Part shown: piece after piece, positions 16,163 to 25,853 of the stretch
Numbering within the stretch: the stretch's first letter is position 1
Layout of the letters: each line of letters opens with the position of its first letter
NCBI GenBank assembly: GCA_035496935.1
Contig: DATJED010000011.1
Location: forward strand, 62,001 to 126,000
Length of the DNA: 64,000 nt
Direction of reading: 5' to 3'
Source: Pseudopedobacter sp035496935
GTDB taxonomy: Bacteria > Bacteroidota > Bacteroidia > Sphingobacteriales > Sphingobacteriaceae
The notes under the pieces: model-generated
What the model was told of the DNA's origin: nothing
Database searches by the model: none
What the model saw: the letters and a program-made list of their open reading frames with translations, nothing else
Program-made: the position numbers and the translations under genes

Positions 16163-17719
16163 ATGAAAAAAACTTTAAAATTCAAAACCGGCTTTGCAAC
16201 TTATATTTCAGTTGTTTTTTTCTTTGGTTTCGCTACCACTGTAAACGCCCAAAATGTTATCGAAATAGATGCATCAAATCCCACAACAGTTATCAATAAA
16301 AATATTTACGGACATTTTGCAGAACACCTTGGACGGAGTATTTACGATGGTTTTTACGTAGGAGACAATAATAAAAATATTCCTAATACCAACGGTGTAA
16401 GAAACGACATTATTGATGCCTTAAAAAAATTGAATATCCCTAATCTGAGATGGCCAGGCGGGTGTTTTGCTGATACGTACCATTGGAAAGACGGAATTGG
16501 ACCCAAGAAAGATCGTCCGTCGATAGTAAACACTTGGTGGGGCGGGGTAACAGAAAACAATAGTTTCGGCACACATGATTTTCTAAATATGTGCGAATTA
16601 TTGGGCGCTGAGCCTTATTTGGCAGGCAATGTGGCCACTGGTACCGTTCAAGAACTTGCCGATTGGGTGCAATATGTAAACTTCGAGGGAGAAAGCCCTA
16701 TGTCTAAGCTGAGGAAACAGAACGACCGTGAAAAGCCATGGAACGTAAAATTTTGGGGCGTAGGCAACGAGGCATGGGGTTGTGGAGGAAACATGACACC
16801 TGAATATTACGCCAACGAATACCGCAAATATGCAACGTTTATGAGCAGTCCTGGGATTTTCAGAGTTGCATCTGGAGCCAATAGTGGCGATTACAAATGG
16901 ACGGAAACTTTAATGAAAAACATTCCAAGAAATCTTGTTGAAGGCGTTGCATTGCATCATTACTCTGTAATAGAATGGAATAAAAAAGGTCCGGCGGTTG
17001 CCTTTTCGGAAGAACAATATTTTAAAACAATGGAGGCGGCTTGGCGAATGGAAGAGCTGGTAACCAAACACTCGGCAATTATGGATAAATACGATCCGAA
17101 TAAGAAAATTGCCTTGGTAGTTGACGAGTGGGGAGGTTGGTACGATGTGGAAGAAGGTACAAATCCCGGTTTTTTATATCAGCAAAATACCATGCGTGAT
17201 GCCATGCTTGCCGGTTTAACATTAAATATTTTCAATAACCATGCGGAAAGGGTAAGAATGGCAAACTTGGCCCAAGCTGTTAACGTGTTGCAATCTGTTA
17301 TTTTAACAAAAGGCGATCAAATGATTTTAACGCCCACTTATCATGTAATGGAAATGTACAAAGTTCATCAGGATGCTAAATTATTGCCGATGAACATCAA
17401 AACTGCAGATTACGTTTTCGGAGATAAAAAGTTGCCAGCTGTATCGGGTTCGGCTTCATTGGCTAAAGACGGAAAAACGCATATCACTTTAACCAACATC
17501 GATGCGTCCAAAACTCAGGAAATTGCTATCGAAATTCAAGGTCAAAAATATAAAGGCGTTACCGGGCGCATTTTAATCTCAAAAAAACTCCAGGATTATA
17601 ATTCTTTTGATAAGCCTACTACCATTAGTCCCGCAGTTTTCAAAGACGCAAGCTTAAAAGGAAATCAGTTAAAAGTAAAGTTGCCTCCGTTTTCGGTAGT
17701 AGTTTTAGAATTAATATAA
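16163..17719 (+). CDS. Alpha-L-arabinofuranosidase, GH51, exported
   Basis: Secreted GH51 enzyme of 518 aa that removes arabinofuranosyl units from arabinan or arabinoxylan. Signal peptide ends near TTVNA-Q. The TIM barrel carries NLRWPGGCFAD, the acid/base Glu203 in GVGNEAWG and the nucleophile Glu322 in VDEWGGWY, followed by a C-terminal beta-sandwich. First gene of a three-gene cluster (next start 9 bp downstream). No SusC/SusD pair lies beside it, so import of released sugar uses systems outside this cluster. Confidence 0.93.
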   Translation: MKKTLKFKTGFATYISVVFFFGFATTVNAQNVIEIDASNPTTVINKNIYGHFAEHLGRSIYDGFYVGDNNKNIPNTNGVRNDIIDALKKLNIPNLRWPGGCFADTYHWKDGIGPKKDRPSIVNTWWGGVTENNSFGTHDFLNMCELLGAEPYLAGNVATGTVQELADWVQYVNFEGESPMSKLRKQNDREKPWNVKFWGVGNEAWGCGGNMTPEYYANEYRKYATFMSSPGIFRVASGANSGDYKWTETLMKNIPRNLVEGVALHHYSVIEWNKKGPAVAFSEEQYFKTMEAAWRMEELVTKHSAIMDKYDPNKKIALVVDEWGGWYDVEEGTNPGFLYQQNTMRDAMLAGLTLNIFNNHAERVRMANLAQAVNVLQSVILTKGDQMILTPTYHVMEMYKVHQDAKLLPMNIKTADYVFGDKKLPAVSGSASLAKDGKTHITLTNIDASKTQEIAIEIQGQKYKGVTGRILISKKLQDYNSFDKPTTISPAVFKDASLKGNQLKVKLPPFSVVVLELI

Positions 17720-17728
17720 CACACCATC

Positions 17729-19711
17729 ATGCTTAAAACAGAAATAAAAATAGTTTTTGGAGCCTTGTTTTTTTTGGTGGCAAGCTCTGCTTATGCACAA
17801 ACTAAAAAATTTACCATCAATGCCAATGAGGTAAAAGCTAAGGTGCAAACCAATATGTGGGGAGTTTTTTTTGAAGACATCAACATGGGAGCGGACGGTG
17901 GAATTTACGCCGAACTGATTAAAAACCGCTCTTTTGAGTTTTACGAACCCTTAATGGGTTGGAAAAAACAGGGTAATAAAATTAGCGAGGGAGATTTATT
18001 GGTGCTAAACAGAAAAGACCACGTTAGTAATCCAAGATTTTTAAGAGTAGCTGCTAACAATGCGGTAAAAGGAAACATAGGTTTAACCAACGAAGGTTTT
18101 AGAGGGATGGGAATTAAGGAAAACCTCCGCTATGATTTTTCGGTAATGTACCGTCAGGATGCTCCGGGTATCAAACTAAATATTGAGCTGTTGGACAGTA
18201 AAGACAATATTATTGGAACAGCGATTCTATCGCCCGAAAAATCTGGAACCGATTGGCATAAACAAAATGTAAGTTTCACTTCGACTGCCACAGAGCTGAA
18301 GGGAAAATTAAGAATCTGGTTTGAAGGCTCGGGCAAAATTGATTTGGATATGATCTCCTTATTTCCAACAGATACTTGGAAAAACAGGCCAGGAGGGATG
18401 CGGGCAGATATGGTGCAGCTTTTGGCCGATATGAAACCTGGTTTTATCCGTTTCCCTGGAGGTTGTATTGTTGAGGGGCATGAACTGGCTACCCGTTACC
18501 AATGGAAGAAAACAGTTGGCCCAGTAGAAGATCGACAATTGATTGTAAACCGATGGAATACAGAATTTAAGCATAGGCCAACGCCCGATTATTATCAAAC
18601 TTTTGGTTTGGGTTTTTTCGAGTACTTTCAACTGGCGGAAGATATTGGTGCAGATGCATTGCCGATACTTAACTGCGGAATGGCCTGCCAGTTTAACACA
18701 GCGGAGCTGGTGCCTTTGGACGATATGGATCAATATGTGCAAGATGCTTTAGATTTAATTGAGTTTGCCAACGGTGCAACAACCACTAAATGGGGAAAAG
18801 TAAGAAGCAACATGGGGCATCCCGCACCGTTTAATTTGAAAATGTTGGGGGTAGGTAACGAAAACTGGGGACCGCAATATGTGGAAAGATTGAAACTGTT
18901 TCAAAATGCTATCAAAGCTAAATATCCGGCAATTAAATTGGTTTATAGCTCCGGGACTGACCCTAATGGGGAAAGATTCGATTATTTGAATAGCCAGTTA
19001 AGAGCCTTAAATGTTGATATTATTGATGAACATTACTACAGAAGTCCGGAATGGTTTTTAGAAAATGCTTCGAGATATGATAGTTACGATAGAAAAGATC
19101 CCAAAATATTTGCCGGTGAATATGCTGCACATGACGGCAATGTCAAAAATCCAGAAAATAAAAATAATTGGAGAGCAGCCTTATCAGAAGCATCTTTTTT
19201 AACCGGATTAGAAAGAAACGCGGATGTTGTAAATCTAGCTTCGTATGCGCCGCTATTTGCCCATGTTGATGGATGGCAATGGACTCCAGATATGATTTGG
19301 GTAGATAATCTAAATGCTTACGGCACTCCAAATTATCAGGTGCAAAAACTTTATTCGCTAAATAAAGGAACAGATGTAATAAGCATTTTGTCTGATAATA
19401 AGGTGGTTACCGGCCAAGATGGATATTATGCCTCCGCAACTGTTGACAAAAATAAAAATGAATTAATTATCAAGATTACCAATCATTCGGAAAAAGCCAG
19501 AGACGTAGATTTTACAGTAGAAGGACTTAAAAAACTGAACCCAAAAGGTACGGTAACTTATATTTCCTCCGAGGATTTAAATCAAGTAAATTCTATCGAA
19601 AATCCTAAAAACGTAAGCCCGAAAGAAAAAGCAATTCAGGCAAAGGGAAAAAATATAAAAACCACTTTAGCACCTTACTCATTCAATGTAATTAGGTTTA
19701 AAACCGATTAA
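17729..19711 (+). CDS. Alpha-L-arabinofuranosidase, GH51 with N-terminal CBM-like domain, exported
   Basis: A second GH51-type enzyme of a different subgroup (660 aa). Signal peptide ends SSAYA-Q. A carbohydrate-binding-like beta-sandwich (CBM4/9 type) is inserted around residues 70-210, then the barrel with RFPGGCIVEGH, acid/base Glu378 in GVGNENWGPQ and nucleophile Glu464 in FAGEYAAH. It resembles the eukaryote-like large arabinofuranosidases. Together with the preceding GH51 it offers complementary linkage specificity. It ends immediately before the GH43 ATG. Confidence 0.92.
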   Translation: MLKTEIKIVFGALFFLVASSAYAQTKKFTINANEVKAKVQTNMWGVFFEDINMGADGGIYAELIKNRSFEFYEPLMGWKKQGNKISEGDLLVLNRKDHVSNPRFLRVAANNAVKGNIGLTNEGFRGMGIKENLRYDFSVMYRQDAPGIKLNIELLDSKDNIIGTAILSPEKSGTDWHKQNVSFTSTATELKGKLRIWFEGSGKIDLDMISLFPTDTWKNRPGGMRADMVQLLADMKPGFIRFPGGCIVEGHELATRYQWKKTVGPVEDRQLIVNRWNTEFKHRPTPDYYQTFGLGFFEYFQLAEDIGADALPILNCGMACQFNTAELVPLDDMDQYVQDALDLIEFANGATTTKWGKVRSNMGHPAPFNLKMLGVGNENWGPQYVERLKLFQNAIKAKYPAIKLVYSSGTDPNGERFDYLNSQLRALNVDIIDEHYYRSPEWFLENASRYDSYDRKDPKIFAGEYAAHDGNVKNPENKNNWRAALSEASFLTGLERNADVVNLASYAPLFAHVDGWQWTPDMIWVDNLNAYGTPNYQVQKLYSLNKGTDVISILSDNKVVTGQDGYYASATVDKNKNELIIKITNHSEKARDVDFTVEGLKKLNPKGTVTYISSEDLNQVNSIENPKNVSPKEKAIQAKGKNIKTTLAPYSFNVIRFKTD

Positions 19712-20698
19712 ATGAAGATTTTTGAGCTGATGTTTTTGGCTTGCCTGCTCGTTACTGGCAAGTCGCTTTTTGCACAGGAGGGTTATCGGCAAAATATTTC
19801 CGTCCATGATCCGGTACTGATTAAACAGGCCGACACTTATTATCTGTTTTGTACGGGAAGGGGAGTCTCGAAATGGTCATCCAAAGACCTCAAGAGTTGG
19901 AAGCGGGAAAAACCTGTATTTGCCACGCCTCCACAATGGGCTGTTGATACTATTCCCAACTTTAAAGGGCATATTTGGGCTCCTGATATCAGTTTTTATA
20001 AAGGTAAATATTACCTCTATTATTCTGTATCAGCTTTTGGCAAAAACACATCTGCAATAGGTGTGGCCACAAATACAACTTTGAACGAGGATGATTTAAA
20101 TTATCATTGGGAAGATCATGGACGGGTAATCCAATCTTATCCCAATAAAACAAATTGGAACGCTATTGACCCGAATGTTATAGCAGATGAAAACGGGGAC
20201 GCTTATATGGTTTTCGGGTCTTTTTGGGATGGTTTAAAAATGGCTAAACTTTCCGAAGACCGACTTTCCATAACAGAGGATATCAATAAACTTAAAACAG
20301 TAGCCAGCAGAAAAAGCAATCCTAAAGATGCAGGTGGCAATGCGATAGAAGCGCCATTTATATTTAGAAAAAACGATTATTATTACCTTTTTGCCTCTAT
20401 AGATTACTGTTGCAGAGGTGCGAAAAGCACCTATAAAATGATTGTTGGACGTTCAAAACATATAACCGGTCCATTTGTCGACAATAAAGAAATAGATATG
20501 GCCAAAGCCGGAGGAAAATTGCTTTTGCAAGGCAATGAAAAGTGGCATGGCGTAGGGCACAATGCAGTAGTAAGTTTTGATGGAACTGATTACCTAGTTT
20601 TCCACGCTTATGATGCGGAAGACAACGGAATTTCGAAACTTCAGATAAAGAAAATCACTTGGGATGAAAATAACTGGCCAACTGTTGATCCAAATTAA
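19712..20698 (+). CDS. GH43 arabinan hydrolase (endo-1,5-alpha-L-arabinanase type), exported
   Basis: Five-bladed propeller glycosidase of 328 aa. Signal peptide ends KSLFA-Q. The three GH43 carboxylates are recognisable: Asp in VHDPVLIK (base), Asp in HIWAPDISF (pKa modulator) and Glu in AIEAPFIF (acid). The DYCCRGAKSTYK segment is typical of arabinanases. The ATG follows the upstream stop directly, so translation is coupled. With the two GH51 enzymes it makes a self-contained arabinan depolymerisation operon. Confidence 0.9.
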   Translation: MKIFELMFLACLLVTGKSLFAQEGYRQNISVHDPVLIKQADTYYLFCTGRGVSKWSSKDLKSWKREKPVFATPPQWAVDTIPNFKGHIWAPDISFYKGKYYLYYSVSAFGKNTSAIGVATNTTLNEDDLNYHWEDHGRVIQSYPNKTNWNAIDPNVIADENGDAYMVFGSFWDGLKMAKLSEDRLSITEDINKLKTVASRKSNPKDAGGNAIEAPFIFRKNDYYYLFASIDYCCRGAKSTYKMIVGRSKHITGPFVDNKEIDMAKAGGKLLLQGNEKWHGVGHNAVVSFDGTDYLVFHAYDAEDNGISKLQIKKITWDENNWPTVDPN

Positions 20699-20846
20699 AT
20701 AACCCTAAAGAATAATTTCGTTAATTATCTGTCTTCCCCATCTTTCCGAAAAATGTTGAAATAACCGGTCCAAAGCATTTAACAGATTTAGCTTAGCCTA
20801 AGCTTGAAACGCCACTGCATACGTACAATATTTAACAGCTCATAAA

Positions 20847-21527
20847 TCACTCCTTCAAATTCCAGTCAATGGGTGTTTTACCATGTTTAGTTAAATATTC
20901 ATTGGCTCGGCTAAACGGCTTGGAGCCAAAAAAACCGTTATGCGCCGAAAAAGGAGAGGGATGAGTGGATTTTATCACAAAGTGCTTTTTTAGGTCGATA
21001 AGCGCTGTTTTTTGTTGTGCATAACTTCCCCATAAAATAAAAACGACGTTTTCTTTTAAGTCGGAGATTTTTTTAATTACCTCGTCGGTAAAAGTTTCCC
21101 AACCCTGTTTTTGGTGCGAGCCAGGTTTGCCGGCGCTAACTGTTAAAGTTGCGTTCAAAAGTAAAACGCCTTGTTTTGCCCAAGAGGTTAAATCACCGTT
21201 ATTGGGGATTTTAAAACTTGGAAATTCATCCTGTAGTTCTTTGAAAATATTACGCAAGGATGGGGGAGGATTAATTCCTTTTTGAACAGAAAAGGAAAGT
21301 CCATGCGCTTGGTTTGCGCCGTGATAAGGATCTTGCCCCAGAATTACCACTTTTACCTCGCTAAATTGTGTAAGTTCAAATGCGTTAAAGATGTTGGTGT
21401 TTTTAGGATAAATTACTTCACCTTTCTCTTTTTCTGCCAGTAAAAATACTTTGAGTTTTTTAAAATATGGTTTTTCAAATTCGGCGTTTAACACTTTCAA
21501 CCAAGAAGATTCTAATTTAACTGACAT
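20847..21527 (-). CDS. ung: Uracil-DNA glycosylase
   Basis: Family 1 UDG that excises uracil from DNA in base excision repair. The water-activating loop GQDPYHGANQAHG, the uracil pocket segment LLNATLTVSAGKPGSH and the intercalation loop HPSPFSAHNGFFG are all intact. The ATG at 21527 (MSVKLESSW) is preferred because the 18 residues before it look like translated non-coding DNA. About 226 aa, as usual for bacteria. It is divergent from the TPR-like gene at 21608. Confidence 0.95.
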   Translation of the reverse strand: MSVKLESSWLKVLNAEFEKPYFKKLKVFLLAEKEKGEVIYPKNTNIFNAFELTQFSEVKVVILGQDPYHGANQAHGLSFSVQKGINPPPSLRNIFKELQDEFPSFKIPNNGDLTSWAKQGVLLLNATLTVSAGKPGSHQKQGWETFTDEVIKKISDLKENVVFILWGSYAQQKTALIDLKKHFVIKSTHPSPFSAHNGFFGSKPFSRANEYLTKHGKTPIDWNLKE

Positions 21528-21607
21528 ATTTATTATGATTTTATTGATTAAAACGCTAAATAAACAGATATTTGCAGCCACTAAAATAAAACAATAAATA
21601 AGCAGTT

Positions 21608-22168
21608 ATGCCAAATTTTATAAGAATAATTATTGCAGGTTTACTTTTAGGCGCCGCTATAACATTAATGGTTTTCTCTTTTTGGGGATGGGGAATTCTG
21701 TTAATATTTTTAACAATATTGGTGTTTGTTACCTTTATTTTTAACGAAAGAATGTTGTTGGCGCAATGGTATTTGCGTAAAGAAAATATGGACAAGGCAG
21801 AAAGTACTTTGCTTGGTATCAAAAATTACGAAAAAGAACTCTATAAAGGTCAGTACGGCTATTATAACCTTTTAATCGGTTTAATAGAATCGCGTAAATC
21901 GCCAATGAAATCCGAAAAATACTTTAAAAAAGCATTAAATTTAGGCTTAACCATGGATCATAACATCGCCTTAGCCAACTTGAGTTTAGCAGGGGTGGAA
22001 ATGGGAAAAAGAAATAAAAGAGAAGCGCAAAGGTTGTTGAAAGAAGCAGAGAAAGCTGATAAAAACAAGCTACTTGCCGAACAGATTAAAATGATGAAAG
22101 GACAAATGTCTATGTTGGACAGAACACAGCAAGTGCGAGGAGGAAAAGGAAGTTATAGACAGTTTTAA
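21608..22168 (+). CDS. Membrane-anchored TPR-like protein of unknown function
   Basis: 186-aa protein with two closely spaced N-terminal membrane helices (IIIAGLLLGAAITLMVFSF and GILLIFLTILVFVTFIF) followed by a helical cytosolic domain with TPR-like repeats (AQWYLRKENMDKAESTLLGI, KYFKKALNLGL, EAQRLLKEAEK). Likely a protein-interaction scaffold. No catalytic motif seen and no gene name recognised. It ends at a clear terminator. Confidence 0.65.
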   Translation: MPNFIRIIIAGLLLGAAITLMVFSFWGWGILLIFLTILVFVTFIFNERMLLAQWYLRKENMDKAESTLLGIKNYEKELYKGQYGYYNLLIGLIESRKSPMKSEKYFKKALNLGLTMDHNIALANLSLAGVEMGKRNKREAQRLLKEAEKADKNKLLAEQIKMMKGQMSMLDRTQQVRGGKGSYRQF

Positions 22169-22190
22169 CGAGAAATTAACAACTATTTGA

Positions 22191-22223
22191 AGCAAGCTGA
22201 TGATGAATTAGTTTGCTTTTTTT
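22191..22223 (+). terminator. Intrinsic terminator
   Basis: Stem AGCAAGCTGAT (22191-22201) pairs with ATTAGTTTGCT (22207-22217) including two G-U pairs, loop GATGA, followed by a T-run. It ends the TPR-like transcript before the convergent DMT transporter gene. Confidence 0.8.
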
Positions 22224-22255
22224 GTTGCTTAAGACTTTACGAGATTAAGGTTAGA

Positions 22256-23131
22256 CTAACCAGAAAACTTTTTTGAACCAATTACGCAAAGAATTACGCC
22301 AACAGTAACAGCTAACATTAAAACACTCACTTTTTCATGAAGTAGCGTTGATGCTAAGGCCAGCCCGAAAAAAGGCTGTAGCAGCTGCAATTGGCTTACA
22401 GAAGTAATCCCGCCTTGTGCTAAGCCGCGATACCAAAATATAAAGCCAATAAACATACTAAATACCGAAACATAGGCAAGCCCAGCCCAAGAAGCGATGC
22501 TTACGCCGGTAAATGACTTTGGCAAAAACCAGAAAAACAAGATGAGCATCAGCGGTAAAGCAATAACCAAAGCCCAAGATATTACCTGCCAGCCACCTAA
22601 ATCTTTTGAAAGTTTTGCGCCTTCGGCATAACCAAATGCGCATAATGTAACGGCGAATAGCATCAGAACGTTTCCGATGGGCGAGGTTGAAAGTCCTTGA
22701 TACACGGCAAAACTCACTATCAAAAACGCACCTGAAACAGAGAACAGCCAGAAGTTAGGTCGAGGTTTTTCCTCATTACGTATTACGCCAAAAATTGCCG
22801 TTAATAAAGGCATTATCCCGATAAATACTAGCGAATTGGCAGAGGTGATATATTGCAAAGCCATTGCGCTAAAAAGCGGAAAGCCAATTACAACGCCAAT
22901 TGCGGTGACTGTCAAATTAAAAAATTGCTTTTTTGTTGGTCTTTTTTCTTTGGAAATAACGAGTACAAAAAGTGCTAATAAACCCGCAATTGATGCTCTT
23001 GCTACAGTTACAAACGTTGGCGTAAAATCTTCAACAGCAATTCTTGTTGCCGGTAGCGAGCCACTAAATATTAATACGCCGATTAGTCCGTTTATCCAAC
23101 CTTTAGAGGTTTTTGACGATGAATTGTTCAA
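22256..23131 (-). CDS. DMT-superfamily (EamA) transporter
   Basis: Inner-membrane permease of 291 aa with about ten hydrophobic segments in two EamA halves. Typical signatures are GVLIFSGSLPATRIAVEDF at the N-terminus and AGLAYVSVFSMFIGFIFWYRGL in the second half. Substrate is unknown; relatives export amino acids or metabolites. It lies 25 bp downstream of the HAD phosphatase gene on the same strand and is likely co-transcribed with it. Confidence 0.88.
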   Translation of the reverse strand: MNNSSSKTSKGWINGLIGVLIFSGSLPATRIAVEDFTPTFVTVARASIAGLLALFVLVISKEKRPTKKQFFNLTVTAIGVVIGFPLFSAMALQYITSANSLVFIGIMPLLTAIFGVIRNEEKPRPNFWLFSVSGAFLIVSFAVYQGLSTSPIGNVLMLFAVTLCAFGYAEGAKLSKDLGGWQVISWALVIALPLMLILFFWFLPKSFTGVSIASWAGLAYVSVFSMFIGFIFWYRGLAQGGITSVSQLQLLQPFFGLALASTLLHEKVSVLMLAVTVGVILCVIGSKKFSG

Positions 23132-23156
23132 GCTATTTAAAATGAATTGTGCTAAA

Positions 23157-23810
23157 TCAAAACAAATTCAAACCTTTATAATCTTTCACAAACCGGATAA
23201 TGTTATCTGTGATATGAAATTCGTCCGGTGTGTGCAGAGTAGTTAGCGCAAGTGCCTGCATCCCTGCATTTTTTGCTGCTTCTACACCTTTTGGTGCATC
23301 TTCAAAAACCAAACATTTTTGGTATTCAACTTCTAAAATATCAGCTCCTTTGGTAAAAGTTTCTGGATCGGGTTTACTTTTAGTAACGTCGTCTGCACTT
23401 ACAATAACGGGAAAGTATTTTCTTAGATTTAAATTGTCAAGTATAAAATTGATGTTGAAAGGAATAGCTGCTGAACCAATCGCCATTTTAATTCCGGATT
23501 GATACGCTTTTTCCAAAAATTCCTCTAAACCATCAATCAGTTTTAGGTGTGGTTTAAATGCCGATTGATACCTGCGTTCTTTTTCCATCGAAAAATCATC
23601 CATCTGTTGCTGGGTAAAGTGTCCTTCTCCAAAAACGCGTTCCAATAACTCTGAATTTTTGCCGTACATCTGCAATACGGTTTGGTCATAAGTAATGTCA
23701 GATTTTAAATCATTGGTTAATATATCATGCCATGCTCTGGCGTGGAAATGCATATCATCGATAATAGTTCCGTTAAGGTCAAAAAGATAAGCTTCAAATT
23801 TTGTATTCAT
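23157..23810 (-). CDS. HAD-family phosphatase / beta-phosphoglucomutase-like
   Basis: Cytosolic HAD hydrolase of 217 aa. Motif I DLNGTIIDD (the nucleophile Asp followed by Leu-Asn, unusual in place of the common DxD), motif II near GSAA, motif III KSKPDPETF and motif IV EDAPKGVEAAKNAGM are in order, with an N-terminal cap helix bundle. The second position of motif I is Asn where phosphatases and mutases usually have the acid/base Asp, so catalysis may be slow or changed. Upstream of the DMT transporter gene. Confidence 0.85.
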   Translation of the reverse strand: MNTKFEAYLFDLNGTIIDDMHFHARAWHDILTNDLKSDITYDQTVLQMYGKNSELLERVFGEGHFTQQQMDDFSMEKERRYQSAFKPHLKLIDGLEEFLEKAYQSGIKMAIGSAAIPFNINFILDNLNLRKYFPVIVSADDVTKSKPDPETFTKGADILEVEYQKCLVFEDAPKGVEAAKNAGMQALALTTLHTPDEFHITDNIIRFVKDYKGLNLF

Positions 23811-23915
23811 GGCGCAAAAGTACCATTCTTAATATTAAGCTGATGTAATTTTATTTGATATGGACCGGCCGAACGGTCTAAAACATTAAAAGAGTGTTTT
23901 ATGATGACCCAGAAA

Positions 23916-25031
23916 TTATCGTACAGATAGGTAATTGCCTATATGTGCAGGTTTTGTTAAAACAATGTGCCAAAGATGGTTTTTCCGAGACCTAAAAGAG
24001 GCTGCACTTGCGCAAAGAAAGTACCTCCACATGCGATGAAAGGTTTCGTCGTAATTGTGTTTAATGCTATCCCAACTTTCTTCAAAATTTTTGAGCCAAG
24101 CCATTAATGTTGGATCATAATCGCTACCGAAATTATGCCAGTCTTCTAAAACAAAAAGCCCTTGCCAAGCTTTAGAAAGCTGACTTGCCGATGGTAACAT
24201 TCCGTTAGGGAAAATATATTTATCTATCCAAGGGTCGGTGGTTTTAGCATCGTAATTACCGCCGATGGTATGGATCAAAAATATGCCATCATCTGTGAGG
24301 TTTCTGGCAGCAACTTCCATATATTCCCTAAAATTGCGGTATCCAACGGCCTCTAGCATGGCAATAGACACTACTCTGTCGAATTTTTCATTTACATCGC
24401 GGTAGTCCTGTACCCTAATTTCAACAGGTAAGCCTTTGTTTACGTCTCTGGCAAGAATAGCTTGTTGTTCGGATATGGTGATTCCTACAACCGAAACGCC
24501 ATATTTTTGGGTAACATATTTTGCAAAACCGCCCCAGCCACATCCTATCTCTAACAAGCGCATTCCCTTTTCTAATTTTAGTTTCCGGCAAATCAAATCA
24601 AGTTTTGCTTCTTGTGCCTCTTCTAGGTTGCCTGCTTTTTCCCAATAACCGCATGAGTACTGCATTCTTGAATCGAGCATCTTCTCAAAAAGCTCATTAC
24701 CAATGTCATAATGTTTATAGGCAACTTCTTTAGCTCGTCCTAAAGTTTGTCTGTTTCTAAATTTTGCATTTAAATAATAAAACAAGGTGAAAATATCTCT
24801 AGGCAATTTTTTATCTAAACGGTGATATAATACCCGATGCATAAATTCATCAACTGCTTCACAATCCCACCAACCATCCATATAAGCCTCACCAAAAGCT
24901 ATAGAACCACCAGCCACAATTCTACTATATAGTTTAGGATTGTGTATCTGTATATCCCAAGGCTTGTTGCCATTAACAGTTACGTCAACAGAAGCAAAAG
25001 CTTTGCTAAAAATTTGTTCTAGTGAAATCAT
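23916..25031 (-). CDS. cfa: Cyclopropane-fatty-acyl-phospholipid synthase family protein
   Basis: SAM-dependent enzyme of 371 aa that cyclopropanates unsaturated phospholipid acyl chains at the membrane surface. The N-terminal lipid-binding domain includes GSIAFGEAYMDGWWDCEAVDE, and the methyltransferase domain has the SAM motif LLEIGCGWGGFA, YDIGNELFEKMLD and QYSCGYW. The C-terminal WHNFGSDYDPTLMAW and RMWRYFLCASAASFRSR are typical of Cfa. Related methyltransferases make other methylated fatty acids, so the exact product is inferred. Confidence 0.9.
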   Translation of the reverse strand: MISLEQIFSKAFASVDVTVNGNKPWDIQIHNPKLYSRIVAGGSIAFGEAYMDGWWDCEAVDEFMHRVLYHRLDKKLPRDIFTLFYYLNAKFRNRQTLGRAKEVAYKHYDIGNELFEKMLDSRMQYSCGYWEKAGNLEEAQEAKLDLICRKLKLEKGMRLLEIGCGWGGFAKYVTQKYGVSVVGITISEQQAILARDVNKGLPVEIRVQDYRDVNEKFDRVVSIAMLEAVGYRNFREYMEVAARNLTDDGIFLIHTIGGNYDAKTTDPWIDKYIFPNGMLPSASQLSKAWQGLFVLEDWHNFGSDYDPTLMAWLKNFEESWDSIKHNYDETFHRMWRYFLCASAASFRSRKNHLWHIVLTKPAHIGNYLSVR

Positions 25032-25212
25032 TGGCCCTTATAAGTTTAATAATCGCCAAAAATAGAAATTTTATTTACCTACGTTCAAAATTAAAAACAA
25101 GGATATGTTCACTAAATTGAAGCTGTTTAAAATTTAGCTGATATTTATGACTATTTAATCAGTTTTAAAAGAAGTAATTTTATTTTGATGCGCTTTATAT
25201 GGGGGAAAATCT

Positions 25213-25220
25213 TATTTTTG
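25213..25220 (+). promoter_or_regulatory. -7 element of the tRNA-Ser promoter
   Basis: TATTTTTG matches the Bacteroidota -7 consensus TAnnTTTG and ends 18 bases before the tRNA. A TTTG at 25184-25187 is farther away than the usual -33, so that element is uncertain. Confidence 0.5.
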
Positions 25221-25238
25221 CACCCGACTCAAAACCAC

Positions 25239-25325
25239 GGAGAGATGTCAGAGTGGTCGAATGAGCCAGCTTGGAAAGCTGGTGTACTGGCAACGGTACC
25301 GAGGGTTCGAATCCCTCTTTCTCCG
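25239..25325 (+). tRNA. tRNA-Ser (anticodon GGA)
   Basis: The 87-nt gene folds as a class II tRNA: acceptor GGAGAGA (25239-25245) with TTTCTCC (25318-25324), anticodon stem CCAGC/GCTGG with loop TTGGAAA giving anticodon GGA at 25273-25275, a long variable arm, and the T-arm GAGGG TTCGAAT CCCTC. Discriminator base G. CCA is not encoded. Reads UCC/UCU codons. Confidence 0.96.
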
Positions 25326-25333
25326 CATAAAAC

Positions 25334-25364
25334 AAAAAGCGCTATTCTTCAGCGCTTTTTTTGT
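25334..25364 (+). terminator. Terminator of tRNA-Ser
   Basis: Stem AAAAAGCGCT (25334-25343) with AGCGCTTTTT (25351-25360), loop ATTCTTC, then a T-rich tail. Confidence 0.85.
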
Positions 25365-25412
25365 TTTATGATAAATTTCAACCGATTCTTCATTAGTTGA
25401 TTGTGTTTTGTA

Positions 25413-25853
25413 TCAGGTTGCTTTTTTTATTGCAGCTATAAATTGTTGTTGTATATACTGCGTCCAAGCAGATGCGCAAGAATCGTAACATTCAAATTTG
25501 GGAACTAAACCTATATGCGTGAATACGATTTTGGTTTTACCAGAATCCTCGGAGATAGCAAAACTAATTTTGGTGTCTTTCCACTCGTCTGTTTTGTCTG
25601 CAAAGCTAAGATTGGCCTCTGTCACCAACCAAGTTACCTTTTTGTTGGGTACCAATTCCACAAGTATTTGTTTGGTATAATGAATTCCCTCTCCGGCTAA
25701 AAAGCTAAACTCGTCTCCAATTTTTTCTGCGCTGCCTTCAAACGATTCGCCGTGTAAGCCAGACCACCATGCCCTAACGTCCAAAATAGTTTTGTAGGCT
25801 TCTGCTGGTGTTTGTTCCACTAAAATAGTGGTAGTGAAATCCTGATTTTTCAT
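25413..25853 (-). CDS. SRPBCC/AHSA1-like protein
   Basis: 146-aa START/Bet v 1-like fold protein of the AHSA1 (activator of Hsp90 ATPase homolog 1-like) group. The N-terminal TTTILVEQTPAEAYKTILDVRAWWSG and the central ELVPNKKVTWLVTE are characteristic. These small proteins bind hydrophobic ligands; no specific role is known. It stands alone, convergent with the tRNA. Confidence 0.82.
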   Translation of the reverse strand: MKNQDFTTTILVEQTPAEAYKTILDVRAWWSGLHGESFEGSAEKIGDEFSFLAGEGIHYTKQILVELVPNKKVTWLVTEANLSFADKTDEWKDTKISFAISEDSGKTKIVFTHIGLVPKFECYDSCASAWTQYIQQQFIAAIKKAT

